From Liolophura sinensis (taxonomy: Eukaryota > Mollusca > Polyplacophora > Chitonida > Chitonidae), in contig NC_088305.1 of NCBI RefSeq assembly GCF_032854445.1, positions 5,709,606 to 5,773,605 of the forward strand: a stretch of 64,000 nucleotides of DNA. Direction: 5' to 3'. The position numbers and the translations under genes were made by a program. The notes beneath the pieces are model-generated. The model ran no database searches. It was not told where the DNA came from and was given only the letters and a program-made list of their open reading frames with translations. Below, in pieces: positions 44,461 to 58,256 of this stretch (within the stretch, counting starts at the first letter, position 1; the number at the start of each line of letters is the position of its first letter).

Positions 44461-45409
44461 TTTACAGGCGTTCGTGGGTATTATTATCATCTCCGTCCGT
44501 GCTCAAGCTGAACCATGGCAATTTAAATATTGATTTTGCATAACAGAATAAACAGGGATACAGCAATAGTTATCGTGAGTTCTTCGCTGTGTTTTCGACG
44601 CTGAATGACCCAAGGCGTAAGCTGATATACAAGACTTACATCATTTTTATTTTACATGTTTTGATTAATTCAGATAAAGGTAGTTGCTTGATTTTATACC
44701 ACTGATACAGATTTAGACTCAAGGAATCTGAAAATACTTATTAAATATCTGGTACTCCTCTATCAACAGTTATCCTCAACTTTTGTGGGGAAGTCACTGC
44801 GCTTATGGCGCCCATCTATACATGAGCCTTGTCTCGGTACCATAGGATCACGTAGAAAGGCGCGTGATCTCGAATGCTTCCCTCTGGTGAACATCAGGGG
44901 AACAAAAGGTGATGTGACGTCGGAGTTCCTAGATACCGTCGGTACTGCTCATAAATTCCACCATAGTACTCAAATATTTAAATGCCTCTCAACACTCTTC
45001 AATAAAATCTGATAAAATAAATAGAAGTATTTTACGTAAAGTTTTGAGTTATGTGTATGATGAACCTTTTTTCATATTTTAGCTTTGTTTTCCTTTAAAT
45101 AACACAATCAGATAATGAAGTGAAGCCTAAAAACTATTAACCTTTTTTTTCAACGTTTTTTCGGATGTTTAAGTCAAGTTGTATGGTGGGTTCCTAACTC
45201 GGGGTTGTCTCTCGCCTTATTATGGCGAAGGTTACCAAAGCGTGTCACATATGGGTCGAAGCACAGGGACGCGAACCAGGGCATACTGGGTGGCAGTAAC
45301 CAGCGCCACACACGGAGACATACTGAACAAACCTTTTCCATTCCGAAAACAGCCTAAAATAATTCCTTTCAAAAAGTGTTATTTATGGTACATGGTATGG
45401 TCGGTTTGT

Positions 45410-45645
45410 TCCATGGACCGGGTCAGATCACCCCAAAATCTTTCAAAATGGTGCTTGCTCACTCGCTTGGAGTTCAGCACTGAGAGGTTAGAGTAAGGAA
45501 ACTTGAGTGCTTGTCGGAGTGTCAGTATGATGCGTCTGGGTGTGGTGTCATGCCTGGTGTCTTGGGCATGACATTTAAGTTGCGACATGGACTCGCCCTA
45601 CACACACGCATAAATGACTCGTCGTCGTCATATGACTGAAACACG
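45410..45645 (+). mobile_element. SINE-C, diverged
   Basis: Shares, in opposite orientation, the gttcagcactgagaggttag, gtcatgcctggtgtcttggg and catatgactgaaaca blocks with the copy at 47345. Head not clear. Confidence 0.65.
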
Positions 45646-47344
45646 AGGAAAAATCTCAAGTTCATCAATTCGGTTTTGATGTCATAGAAGATTCCACGCT
45701 GTATTCTGATTACCGATTGGCTGTGGTACATGTACTCCCAGGGAGGTGTGTTTGGGGAAAATGACCTACAGGTAAAGATCTCGAGTTAGTGGTGCACACG
45801 GTGTGAAGCGTGCCATTGAACAGCCATGTGGTTGTCTTGTTTCAATGGCATTTACAAGCTGGGCTGAAAACATTAGATATATATAGATAATGAATTATGG
45901 TATTTGAAAAGAGGATTGTGTTGTCGATTTCAACATATGAACAATAGATGAAACAGATTAACAACTGGTACTGTTTGCTGTTATCCCTGCAGACAGACTC
46001 TAGTCTACCGTCTCTCATCGTCTAACACCTTTACCCATAGTTGTCATTGTTTATTGTTAATCTATTGTATTTTTCATCTATTGTTTATATCCTGGAATCA
46101 ACAACTTGGCCCTCTCTTTAATACCAGTTATGAATCCGCTGTATGTTTGGTCTATTGTTCATATGCTGAACTCTACAACCGCCTTCTCTTTCAATACCAA
46201 TGGTTGTCACCAGTTGATCATTATACTTGATAACGGTATTAGTATATATACCTCACTGAATGAACAGAAGTTGCGATCTATACGTATGTTGTGTCAGGCA
46301 TCTGGTAGTCTGTATTACAATAATTGTGTACGTTTAACAAGGTACGTTACAGAGTGCCGCGGGCATGATGACGAATATCTGTACGCCATGTCAGACTGGA
46401 CCCTGTGGAAAACAGAGACCCGCTGATGGAGAAGTGCTACCCATGGGACGCGCGTGTCTCTGTATCTGCCCCAAGGGTAGGTGCATTAGGTCCATGGTCC
46501 ATGAAATGACGGCCAGTCTTGTTACACGTTTAAATATAGGCATATAGCCAGCGAACAGACGGCGTCAGCTAAATTTTATCCACCGGTATGGTACATTTAT
46601 TCAAGCGTGACGAAGGCTGCAATATCTATCCCAGGAAACTCAGTCTCCACTGTGTGCCAATCAGCGTCGATTCTGTATTCATTTAAAACAACAAGAAGGG
46701 ATGGATGTCCTGACTATCTGCTGATGATGCGAAGCCTGGAGTCATGGAAAGGTCGATAGCGGTGCACACAGTAATAAAGCCCTACCCGTTGTCACGCGAC
46801 ACGATGAGACCTGTTCTTTGGGGAGACTATAGAATGGTCACCAGCGCGCATGCTCTTTTTCGCACTTAACAGAATCGTTACCTTTGTACCCGTGGAGACA
46901 CGTTCTACTTTAGGCTCATCCCTACTGCTCGTTGTGTCAGCGCGCCCATCAACTATCAACAATCACAGATGGTTTGAGAGTATCCATGGCAGGTGTTATT
47001 TGCTGAGAGTTGGACAAAAGGTAGCAGAGTTTAAGTTAAGCAGCGGCAAAGCCAGAGGAACGTGCTCTACATTTTGATATAATCAACATGTGATGTCTGA
47101 TCACCTCACTTTACGCAAGAATTCTGCCCGTTCTTTCCATTGGTGGAGGTGGATGACGCGCTGTTGAGCAGTTACACTCGAAAAAATAATCTATTAGATC
47201 GGAAGAACACTATTTTCTGGGTATAATGGCGCGATAAATTATGTCACTGCTATAGAGTACTACGTTATATGTACAACAGACTTGTTTTGTTGCTCCAACA
47301 GTGTCCTTTGTTTGGTGTAACTGGGCACTGTATATATATGTATG
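45646..47344. other. Intergenic, nothing recognised
   Basis: No gene supported. A short block at 46600-46690 (tcaagcgtgacgaaggctgc) resembles one near 59375-59460 and one near 6055-6120, perhaps a further dispersed repeat. Confidence 0.45.
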
Positions 47345-47693
47345 CTTTTGATTTTACGTCGCACATAACACTTTTTCACTCATATAAAAGCGAGGAGTCA
47401 TTAGGTGTGTATACAGATTCTTTGTCTTCTTGTGGCAGGGCGAGTTCAAGGCGCCAAAGTGCTGCCGCCACTGAGGTATGATGCGGAAGACACCAGACAT
47501 GACACCCCAGCCAGTCACATTATACTGACATCGGGTCAACCAGCCCTGTTTCCTTGCTCTAGCCTTCTCAGTGCTGAGCGTCAAGCGAGGCAGCAACAAA
47601 GTCTTTGGAATGACCCGACGTAGGTTTGATTCCGAGCCTTTAGATTTCGAGACGGAAGCTCTACCCATTAGGCCACAGAAGCGGTCCCAGCTG
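47345..47693 (-). mobile_element. SINE-C, tRNA-derived, near full length
   Basis: On the minus strand it starts ggaccgcttctgtggcctaa, tgggtagagcttccgtctcg, like a tRNA D-arm and anticodon arm, then a box B-like ggaatcaaacctacg. The body includes gacgctcagcactgagaagg and tgtctggtgtcttccgcatc. Confidence 0.8.
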
Positions 47694-48689
47694 GGCATTG
47701 TGTGTTTTTTTTTTCTTTTTTGGGGTGTGTGTGTTTCCATTAACGTGAACCAGGAGGCCTGGCAAAACGCTCCTATCCAATATATTTCTAAGGAAAAAAC
47801 CCGTTGGTGAATAATTGCAATTTACATGTATACGGCTATGTCTAGCACACCAATTCTCAAAACTCGCTTTTTTTCTTCAAGCAATCTTTTTTATATATGG
47901 TTCTTCATTGATGTAACTTCATCAGTTTTTATTCAGAAAGAAAATGGACATGTCTGACTGTTTTATTTTCCCCTTGGCGTTACGCCTGTGATGTATATAT
48001 TGGATTTGTATTCAACATCGAAAACCCAATATACCTAATTTAAGCTTTTTCCTTTTTTCGAAGAAGCAAATGTAAATAATGTAGTAGCCATAACATCATG
48101 TAAAGGTTTATCTTTTACAATACAGAATCAAAACATCGAACCTTATATGATACCAGTATAATTTAAGTTGAAACAGCCTGCTACATGTAGCACACTCGGG
48201 ACAAAACTAATGGACTATTTTCCAGATTAAAGTTAATGTTGGGCTTAACTGCTAATACACTTTTGATCAACCGTGCCAAGAGTACTGTCCGTTTTTGTGC
48301 ATATTGGACCGGTTTACGGCCCTGATATTTGGTCTTCACATATGACATGCGGTCATGGCTGATCGAGTGAAGAGCAATTATGCTGTGAGGTAGCGTATTC
48401 GAACCCAGACCTCGTCGTTTTGGGCCAGGCTTTGTGCCAGGAGTTCTTCGAGTATTTTGGTACTTTTGTCCGTTTCTCCACAAGGAACTCCCCCGTTTGA
48501 AGATTAAATATGTTTAATCACGGTGTGAAATTCCAAACAAACAAACAAAAAAGCAAGCTGCTGTGATGAAAGTTGTCACTGTAATGAAACTGGCTCTAGG
48601 CTAATCGTTAACCAACGTTTATGTTTTATTTTGGGAGAAGAGGTGAGTTGCTCGCTGGCCCAGACGACCAAAAGCTGTCTCGATACACC
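47694..48689. other. Intergenic, nothing recognised
   Basis: AT-rich; the 100-codon antisense frame at 48181-48483 has no recognised homology. Confidence 0.45.
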
Positions 48690-48860
48690 CAACAAACCCG
48701 TGATCAATGTGGTCGCTGCAAGGATCGAATCCAGATCTAGCTTTTGTGGCTGCGCTTGTAAATCATGGGGTTTTACTGGTACATAGCGAGGTGCGTTTCC
48801 TCAACCCATAAATCCAAACACCGTCATCAAAGTGATAAAATCTACAGTACCCTTTAAACA
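48690..48860 (+). mobile_element. SINE-A relic
   Basis: gatcaatgtggtcgctgcaa, ggatcgaatccagatctagc and gcgtttcctcaacccataaa follow SINE-A order but are strongly diverged. Confidence 0.45.
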
Positions 48861-49666
48861 TCAATCAATTAACAAGTCAGTCAATCAACCAACGTTTTAT
48901 CATTACTATTTACAACTGAGAACGGCGTTATTATTTTGAGCTGTAAGCCTTGCAAGTTGATATTGAAGTTGCTATTTCTGCATGCAACTGAAAATAAAAT
49001 CGATTTTTCTAATCGTAAAGAAATGTCTGATTCTTTAAAAGTTTTTAGCTGTTTGTTCAAAGTAACACTTTCGCTGTGAATAAAAACGTATCAAATGAGT
49101 AAAAAGGTATGGACACAATAGATTTACGTTCATATTTTATGACCTCTAATTGGCTAATTTTGTTGGAATCCCTACATTTAAAGATGCATCATGGGAATGG
49201 AAAAATGAGTTAATATAATATTGATATTGCCGCTTCGTGTGCGCCCTTTTAACATAATTACGTGCATTTTTATTCTGCCTCGAGGTGCTATACTTCCCAA
49301 CTATACAAGTGTCGATAGAAGTCGTGAGCACAAGAATAAAAACACGTCTGACTGAAGCTGTGGTTGTTGGCCGTTGAACAAGAGAATGGGATGGATTAAT
49401 GGAATTGCACATTGGATGATGTTCAGTGTCGATTGTTGGAACAGACTTGTGTACACATACAAGAAGTGGTTGATTACATGTGGATAAAAACTAGCTGTGT
49501 TATAAGGTGAAAGGAAAGTGTTACAGGATCCGTATTGGTTATGGCGATATAAGTAAAGCACCCTGGCTCTTTTCCAAGTCGAGCGTAAAAAACGTCCGAA
49601 CTCCCATTAACAAGACCGCATATTCTGTACAATTTGGGGAATCAAGGCTTGAAAAGCTTGGTTATA
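48861..49666. other. Intergenic, nothing recognised
   Basis: AT-rich sequence with no supported gene or repeat. Confidence 0.45.
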
Positions 49667-49993
49667 GAGTGAGTGAGTGAGTGCTGGGGTTTTAACGTCA
49701 CACTTAACAATTTTACAGTCATATAACGACGAAGGAATCTATAGAATGCAAGTAATGTGTCTCCTTGTTGCAAGGCGGATTTCCGCCGCTCTTTTATCTA
49801 TTGCTGCTTCACTGAGACGCCTTACCAAAGGCAAGTAAGCCGTCGCACCCGAGCCATTATACTGATAGTTGTTGCACTATTCCCTTCATGCTGAACGCCA
49901 AGTTGTAACTTCCTCTTTTAAGTCTTGGGTGTGACTTGACCCAGGACTCACTCCGGAAGCGGACGCTCTACCAACTGTGCTAACGGGGCCGGT
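49667..49993 (-). mobile_element. SINE-B, near full length
   Basis: Reverse copy: GAGTGAGTGAGTGAGTG tail, ttttacagtcatataacgac, ggcaagtaagccgtcgcacc, and a head ending gtgctaacggggccgg. Confidence 0.9.
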
Positions 49994-50053
49994 ACTTTGT
50001 TACAGAGAAAAGTTCTCTGCACTTTCTCACATCATGAACCCACCGATTTTCAT

Positions 50054-50326
50054 TTAAAGGCAAAGTAAACACTAAATCGAAGTACGTGTCAGATGAAAGA
50101 CCACTAAACACTGTCCAGGAAAATAGTTCGAATTATTTTTTTAGAGTGATTCCAACCGAGTAAAATCGTTTTAAAACATCAGATCCTACGGTAGTCTGTA
50201 GTGACCCAGAGGGCATGAGTGACGTCACATCCATATTCTTTTGCTTGAAATAGTTCGTTTCGAATAGTTTGCGAACAGCGTTTATTGGTCTTTCATGTGA
50301 AACACTCGTGTTTTCTTTGCCTTTAA
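50054..50326. mobile_element. MITE-1 copy
   Basis: ttaaaggcaaagtaaacact at the left, gtgttttctttgcctttaa at the right; TGACGTCA at 50220-50227; aaacactgtccaggaaaata inside. Confidence 0.85.
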
Positions 50327-53300
50327 AACGGGTGACATTCGCCACAAATGTGGACGAAACCCTCAACCCCACACCACCCATCCCACTCAACCGGTTTTCT
50401 TGTAATACAGACAAGTCACATTTGCCAGTAATGTCGACAGCCATGTCACTTGCCGGCTTTCGTATCGGCCTAGAAAGAAATATGGCATTGGTTAATTATA
50501 TTGTCTGGTTTTATACTTTGCAAACAAGCCGAAAGGACCGGGTACGGTAAGGCGGGAAATCGACCCCAGAGAGATACGATAAGAAAGTACAATTTTCAAT
50601 ATCCCTGCACAGTTCTGTAAATTTCCAGATCAGAAGTATAAAACCTGGTCGAATCACCAATAAAAGTGACATGCCCATAAAAGAGATGGGTGCTTAGTAA
50701 CAACCCGCCCAAAATGCACTCTCGATCAAAAACGCCGATTTTTGGCTCAAACGAGGCAATGGGTTTTTAATTGATTACATAAAGATCAACGTTACTAAGG
50801 AAATATCTTTACTGAATCTGTCATGAGTGTATCTCTACGTGCTGTCAAGGTTTCGTTTTGGTTAACGTTTGTCTTCTTTTGTAAAAAAATAAACTATATA
50901 ATGGATCAGTTGTGTTAATTTTTGGTAAGTTTGAAATCCGTATTTGTGCGAAATGTCAGGTATATCTCAAAGTATGCAGTGATTATGGAAAATTTTTTGC
51001 ATCTCAAGAAAGAGTTAGAAACTTTTGTGGTTCTTTATTTTTCTTTGACAACATATTTTTGTGTGAGTGAAGATATAGGCTGTCTTGCATTAAATAAGTG
51101 TTATTATGCATTAGAATGAATAATTGTTGAACTATGATAGCTATCATTAACATTAACATGTTATGCGTAGCGGAACTATAAGGCTGAACATTTGTTACAT
51201 ATACGTATTTAATTGATTGGTGCATAGCTGAATGCTCAAGAGTTTTTCATTTGTGGTGCAGTGTGGTGGACTCTACAGTGTCTAATTTCAATGTGACTGG
51301 AACAGGCAACCATTTTTCGCTTTTATGACCTATACATTGCTTCAGTGCATGTTCGGAGCTTTATAAGTTGCATGCTTGGCATATAACAGGGGGAAAACTC
51401 ACAACAACAGCCTGTTTGGCTTCTTAAGGTGCACAGTTTCTTGCACTGGGACCAATTCCCCGCCTTACCATACCAGGTCCTTTGTCCCAACATTGCAGTT
51501 ATGAGCTACATATATCCAAAGGCTAAATCGAAAGCTGCCTGGAGCATATGGCCACATGCACATATAGGTTGTACTGAAATGAAGCCAACAGTTGTTTGTT
51601 GAAAAACTGTACTGAGCAGACATGAATGTTTTGTAAGGGATCGGAATAAGTAAATCAAAAAGGAAGAGGGTGAAAGGAGAAATTAAGAAAGAAAAGGTCG
51701 ATACAAGGTCCATCGTTATCGCCCTTCACGAACAGCCCTTTCCCTCTGTTACTTACTATACATGGTATGTATGATATTTGGTGTGTCGTGTTATATATGT
51801 GCATCGATTGGCTTGATTATTTAATTCCTTTGCGAATTAACCGCTCAAACATTTTCAAGATAGTAACATGTTGATTCATCGATTACGCTGGTGTCTAGCT
51901 CCTTATAAATCCCAATCCTTTGTTGCCATCTTGATGGTGGTCTTCAAATTAGATCGTAAGGAGGTAATTTGTAAATTCTCCCTCTCCTACTGTTCGTAAT
52001 AAATAATTATAAATAGGTCCACGATGCTCCTGTGGTCGTATGTGCATTCCGACTCTACTTGGAGACCATTTGCCTTCCACCAGTATAGTGAGCGTTTCTC
52101 TACATCACATGTTGGAAAATATGACAGCAAATTGCCAAAGGTCAGTGGTTTATCACAGGCGCTCCTGCTTCTTTCAACCATAAAACTGACCTTCATCGTA
52201 TAACTGGTAAATAATCTCGAGTGTGGCGGTAAAAAAAAAAACAATCAAGTCAAACCAATATCAGCTGTACCATGCATACAGTGACGAACTGGAGAAACAT
52301 CTTGTCGCAGATTTGGTACTGTAGGGAGGCCTACATCCATCGACACTTGACAACGAAGGACTGGCTCGATCGGCTACACAGTTTTTCACGCCTTCTCGGT
52401 ACCAATCCCTCACTACCAAAGAAAGAGAGCGAATCCTGAAGTTTCCTCTACAGGATTTATATTTTGGACCCGAAACTCGTGCACCTCTTAGTTGGGAGCG
52501 GCGCTGCCCATTGTTCTATTTTCGCCCCAAGATGTACACAGGCATGGCTAGAGGCGATCCCAGCAGCTTCCCGGAATCGTAGTAGAACAGAGCAGAGCCC
52601 GTGTTTATCAAGCACCTTAAGACTTAAGTCATGAATTGCAAGACCTTAAAATGCCAAAATGAGAACTGGAAACTACCCAAATTGTGGTTTGTACTTTGTT
52701 CTGCAGTAAAGAATCAGTGTACAAATTTGAGACTTTCTAGAGCAAAGCATTTTATTTGTAGCTGTGTTTGAGTTTTTGACGTTTGATACATACGAGCCCT
52801 GGCTTTAATCCCTTAATAAACATAATAATAATAAATAAATAAATAATAAATAAATGATAACGAATTCAATTACAGCGAAAACAGGATTTTTGTCGAGTCA
52901 CCGATGTCCCATTTCCGTAGCTTTAGGCCGCAGGCAGTTGCCCATCTGAATGGGGTTTATTTGTTTGTGTACTTTTTCCTTTCGAGAAGTGGAATTAGAA
53001 AGTGAAATTACAGGGAAATGAGTTAGAAGAGGACGGAAGTTAAAAAAGTGTCACATTCGTGACGAAAACGAGGCTGAGTGAATTGATGTTATAATGAGGT
53101 CGAACTACTTTTTGAGTGAGGGGATTACTTTTTTACCCAAGGACAAAGCATTTCTTCGTTACTGCATGCACGCATGTTGGCTGAAGTTCATGAATTAATC
53201 TTCGATCAAAGGAGATATCAGTGATGACTCATCTTGATCGATAAAGGATTATTCCTAAAAACTCGTGTCCACGGCAGTCATTTTGAACTACTCCAAGGAC

Positions 53301-53989
53301 AAGAACGTTCACATATTCTGGTTGGAATGAAGCAATGCGGCTGGCTGAACACCGGTGGCGCGTGCGTGTTGTCTGAGATAGCCCTGTAACCAAATACTTG
53401 CTTTTCTAACAGTAACAGACTTTATTTCTTGGCGAAATGATGATACACGGTATGGCACATTTCATCTTCTGTATTTGACCTACAATTTCGGGCCAAAAAT
53501 TACTTTTTCAAAGGAAAATACAGGTCATAATATATCACTTTTGGTGCTGAATTTATTTTGATTTATTTCATTGGTGTTGTACCCCTTCTTGTAGCGGAAA
53601 CTAACACTGTTCCACTAGGATATCATTCTATCTTCCCCATAACACTCAAAACACTTGTATTCAATATAACTCTCAGAAAAAGGCAACATGAGAACATTTG
53701 TCATGATCGAAATATTACGTCGAACACGGTAAATGATAATAACTTTTAAAAGAACGCATCTATATCTAAGTCTTGTCACTTCACCCTCCAAAGGATTTAT
53801 TTCTTGATTTCATTTGGCGTATAACGTGTAGTAGTCGATAATTTTTCACTTATATACGATGACGGAGGAAACCGGAGTTCCTCCAGATAAACAACTACCT
53901 TTCTGGGAGCGGTACACGACTAACCCGCTGTTGTAAACCAACAGACGAAGCGTCAAAAGCTGGATTTGAACAATCGATCGCATTCGTAC
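50327..53989. other. Intergenic, nothing supported
   Basis: Scattered SINE-A relics near 51208-51255 and 52150-52245; otherwise unique AT-rich DNA. An interrupted frame near 52270-52480 has stops and no recognised homology. Confidence 0.45.
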
Positions 53990-54135
53990 CAATGGAGGTC
54001 TTGCAGCAACTTGCGGATGGTCGTGCGTTTTCTCCGGGCTCTGCCCGGTTTCCTCCCACCATAATGCGGGCCCCTGTTGTATAAGTGAAATATTCTTGAG
54101 TGCGGCATAAAACACCAATCAAATAAATAAATCAA
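53990..54135 (+). mobile_element. SINE-A, 5' truncated
   Basis: ggtcttgcagcaacttgcgg, gggctctgcccggtttcctc, gtataagtgaaatattcttg and AATAAATAAATCAAA. Confidence 0.88.
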
Positions 54136-55440
54136 ATCGTACCAAAGGAGCCTTAATAAATACAAGGACTGTTTGTATTCTTCACACGAAAGACGTTTCG
54201 ACTTTGTTTCAGATGTGTAGTAACGCAATTTGTCCACCAATGCTGAAGGCTGCAAGAAGTTAGTTCTTGTAGGTGAATTCAGTTCACAATACAAGGATCA
54301 TCTTTACTAGCATTGGAGGTAGAACGTATATAAAACCTCCGCACACCATCAAATGTCCATTTTTCTGCATAATACGCATAACCATTTTCAGCTATTGAAA
54401 TGGTTTAACGTACGATCTCCTCGACAAGACGTGTCGTATTTATGTGAAGAATCCAACACTTCCAGTCCTCAATCTTTGCTTTGCCACGTCTGTCATTGCC
54501 AGTCATGACCTGCACTATTAAGGCATAAATCTCAGCATGACCGAAATCCGGTAAAGTTTATGTGTTTTTATTCATTGGCATGCCATTTTTCTCGACCTTA
54601 CACTTTTTTGGCGTAAACGGAGTTTTCTGATGATCATTGTTAATTGGGAAATGGTTTATTACGGCCAGCAAATCGATATAGGCCTAGCCAAAAAATAAGC
54701 AAACACATTAAACGATGCCAGTGAGTTCCATTTTATTGATTGTAACACAGTAAAATGCTGCTCTTATATTTCATGTAACAGCACGCGATCGTATTTAATA
54801 GAAGTGTCATAATATATTCCGCACCTGGAAACTTGGATAGCTGATGTAAATCTCGCAGTCAGTGATGCTTGTGTGCGTGTGTTCTTTATTCATTTGACGC
54901 TCGTATTTGATTTATGGTACACGTATGCATTGTTTTTACAGCCCTTTAGTTTTCGTGTGCCTTTGCTTGATTGCACCCTAATTTCTTACTCTATATACTG
55001 TCTTAGTTTTTTTTTTTTTGGTAGTTCTTGTAGATTTCTCTTGTAGAGCCTTCCGACCCGGAACGTCCATTTTGGTTGACGCCAAGATTCAGCACACTGA
55101 ACGTATTTATGATGCTGCCTCATTAATATATCTACGGGACACAAAATTGTAAAAGTATGAGTGTGAGAACAAATGTCACAGAGAAAGGTTCTAAATGGCC
55201 GGTGTACGGCATGAAAGAGATAAGTGCCTAAATATATAACCGGTAAAGACAGTAACGGCTCACTGATTAGGTGTTGTCCGTGTAAAACGTCAAAAAAAAA
55301 ATACCAGCAGCCTAATCTAAGATGGTGCACAGAACCGAACATGCCGTAATAGTGACAGAATAAAATAAAATATATGAGGGCAGACAAAGTAAAGACGCAT
55401 ACTGATAAACCAACGGCACTAAGTGTACAGCTGCATTTCC
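54136..55440. other. Intergenic, nothing recognised
   Basis: A 133-codon antisense frame at 54986-55387 is hydrophobic but matches no family I know and has no promoter or splice context. Confidence 0.45.
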
Positions 55441-55705
55441 CTCGTCAATCTTGTGACTTACGCAGACGCCTACACATGGACCGATGACACTATGCGTACA
55501 GCCCCATTCCCATCCTCAGTCTTGTGACTTACGCAGACGCCTACACCTGGACCGATGACACTATACGTAGAGCTCCATTCCCATCCTCAGTGTTGTGACT
55601 CACAAAGACGCCTACACATGGACCCATGACACTATGCGTACAGCCCCATTCCCATCCTCAGTCTTGTGACTCACAGAGAGGTCTACATATTGTACTAAGT
55701 GTACA
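55425..55705. repeat. ~71 bp tandem repeat, 4 copies
   Basis: Unit cttgtgacttacgcagacgc, ctacacatggaccgatgaca, ctatgcgtacagccccattc. Starts near 55450, 55522, 55592 and 55663. Confidence 0.9.
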
Positions 55706-56641
55706 GCTCCTTTTCCCCTGTCTCTCCCCATCCCTCAAGTTTTGCGATTTACAAAGTTGAGCGCACAATCCCGTGTGATAATGTACATTCTATGTCGCGA
55801 CGGGATGGCCTCGTTATACAACGCGTCTGCTTAAAAATTTAACATGTTTTGGCGACGTAAATTACGTCTGTAGATTGTCCACTGCCTACAGTTAGCTACA
55901 TTTAGATTTCAGGCAGGAAATAGAAACTCTGAACTAAGCCCAGATCAGCACTCAGACTCACGGTACATTCACAAAGAACTGCCATTATTAATTTAATAAG
56001 ACTTTTAACACACTTGCCATGCACTCGACCCGACAGTAACGTATATGACGGATATAATTAAGGACGTATAGCACAGAGAGTAATGCCAAGGCTGCGACGA
56101 CCGTGTGTTAGCCGGCAAATAGTCACACGTAACTGGTGAAATATGGCTACAGCATAGAAAGTAAAACCAGAGCAGCGACGACAGTGTGACAGCTGGTAAA
56201 TGGTCACGTGTACCCGGTGCATGAAATACGATCTCCTCGCAATATACCCCAGTGAGGGTTTTATTCTAACTGTTCATGTAAATGTATAAATAGTGTTAAT
56301 TTACTCGCCCTCTAGCACTATGGCTTAAGCAGAAATAGGTACAAAAATGCAGTGGCGTTAATTGCAATTTATTATACGTCACTGGTATAGAAATACCCAC
56401 AATGCTGGGTTGTCATTACAATTAACATACAATAACATTAAAACAATGCAAAGGGACCAGGGCCTGTACTTATCAAGCGCCTTCAGGCTCAAGTCGCAAA
56501 TTAAAACACAGCTACAAATAATATGCTTTACTCTAGAAAGTTTGCACATTTGTGAACTTGTAAATTTGCATATTGATTCTGTACTGCAGGACATTGTGCT
56601 AACCACAATCTGGGTAGTCTCCTGTTCTCAATTTGGCTTTT
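55706..56641. other. Intergenic, nothing recognised
   Basis: No gene or named repeat. Two short similar blocks (ggcaaatagtcacacgtaac near 56112 and ggtaaatggtcacgtgtacc near 56194) suggest a small local duplication. Confidence 0.45.
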
Positions 56642-57011
56642 ACCGGCCCGGATAGCACAGTTGGTAGAGCGTCCGCTTCGGGACCGGTAGATCCAAGATC
56701 AATCCTTGATCGAGTCACACCTAAGACTTTAAAAGAGGAAGTTGTAACTTCCTCGCTTGGCGTTCAGCATGAAGGGGATAGTGCAACGACTGGTTGACCC
56801 GTATCAGTATAATGGCTCGGGCGGGGGCCGCTTACTTGCCTTCGGTAAATCGTCTCAGTGAAGCAGCACTAAATAAAAGAGCAGTGGAAATCCGTGCTGC
56901 AACAAGGAGGCACATTACACGTACATGCACCCTAATGATTCCTTCGTCGTCATATGACTGAAAAATTGTTGAGTACGACGTTAAACCCCAAGCACTCACT
57001 CACTCACTCAT
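56642..57011 (+). mobile_element. SINE-B, full length, 10 bp target-site duplication
   Basis: 370 bp reference copy: ccggcccggatagcacagtt, ggtagagcgtccgcttcggg, body, gttgagtacgacgttaaacc and a CACT tail. TTTGGCTTTT lies at 56632-56641 and 57012-57021. Confidence 0.95.
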
Positions 57012-57107
57012 TTTGGCTTTTTAAAGCCTCACAATTTATGACACTTCAGTTTCTCGTTAAATACGGGCCCTCGGAATGCTTGGTCGTGGATTTGTCATGG
57101 TGGTATG

Positions 57108-58256
57108 TTACTTTACTGCTACATGTGTACATCGTTACGGGATCGTCTATGCTACTTTACTGCCACATGTGTACATCGTTACGGGATTGTCTATGCTACT
57201 TTACTGCCACATGTGTACATCGTTACGAGATTGTCTATGCTACTTTACTGCTACATGTGTACATCGTTACAGGATTGTATATGCTACTTTACTGCCACAT
57301 GTGTACATCGTTACGGGATTGTCTATGCTACTTTACTTCTACATGTGTACATCGTTACGGGATTGTCTATGCTACTTTACTTCTACATGTGTACATCGTT
57401 ACGGGATTGTCTATGCCACTTTACTGCTACATGTGAACATCGTTACGGGATTGTCTATGCTACTTTACTGCCACATGTGTACATCGTTACGGGATTGTCT
57501 ATGCTACTTTACTTCTACATGTGTACATCGTTACGGGATTGTCTATGCTACTTTACTGCTACATGTGTACATCGTTACGGGATTGTATATGCTACTTTAC
57601 TGCCTCATGTGTACATCGTTACGGGATCGTCTATGCTACTTTACTTCTACATGTGTACATCGTTACGGGATTGTCTATGCTACTTTATCGCTATATGTGT
57701 ACATTGTTACGGGATTGTCTATGCTACTTCACCGCCACATGTGTACATCGTTACGGGATTGTCTATGCTACTTTATTGCTACATGTGTACATCGTTACGG
57801 GATTGTCTATGCTACTTTACTGCCACATGTGTACATCGTTACGGGATTGTCTATGTCACTTTACTGCTTCATGTGTACATCGTTACGGGATCGTCTATGC
57901 TACTTTACTTCTACATGTGTACATCGTTACGGGATTGTCTATGCTACTTTACTGCTTCATGTGTACATCGTCACGGGATTGTCTATGCTACTTTACTTCT
58001 ACATGTGTACATCGTTACGGGATTGTCTATGCTACTTTACTTCTACATGTGTACATCGTTACGGGATCGTCTATGCCACTTTACTTCTACATGTGTACAT
58101 CGTTACGGGATTGTATATGCTACTTTACTGCCACATGTGAACATCGTTACGGGATTGTCTATGCTACTTTACTTCTACATGTGTACATCGTTACGGGATT
58201 GTCTATGCTACTTTATCGCTACATGTGTACATTGTTACGGGATCGTCTATGCAATC
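57108..58256. repeat. 44 bp minisatellite, about 26 copies
   Basis: Unit tgctactttactgccacatg, tgtacatcgttacgggattg, tcta. The unit has no stop in any plus frame and 44 is not a multiple of three, so all three plus frames stay open (251, 354 and 406 codons). No start context or homology supports a gene. Confidence 0.97.

Noticed and set aside
47620-47693. Possible minus-strand tRNA gene
   Set aside because: It continues into a SINE-C body and box B deviates from consensus, so it is a SINE head.
52270-52480. Interrupted frame suggesting a decayed retroelement
   Set aside because: Stops in every frame and no reverse transcriptase or integrase motif could be recognised.
54986-55387. 133-codon antisense frame
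   Set aside because: No recognised domain, low-information sequence, no promoter or splice evidence.
56642-56720. Possible tRNA gene
   Set aside because: The tRNA-like block is the head of SINE-B, lacks a proper acceptor stem pairing, and continues into the SINE body.
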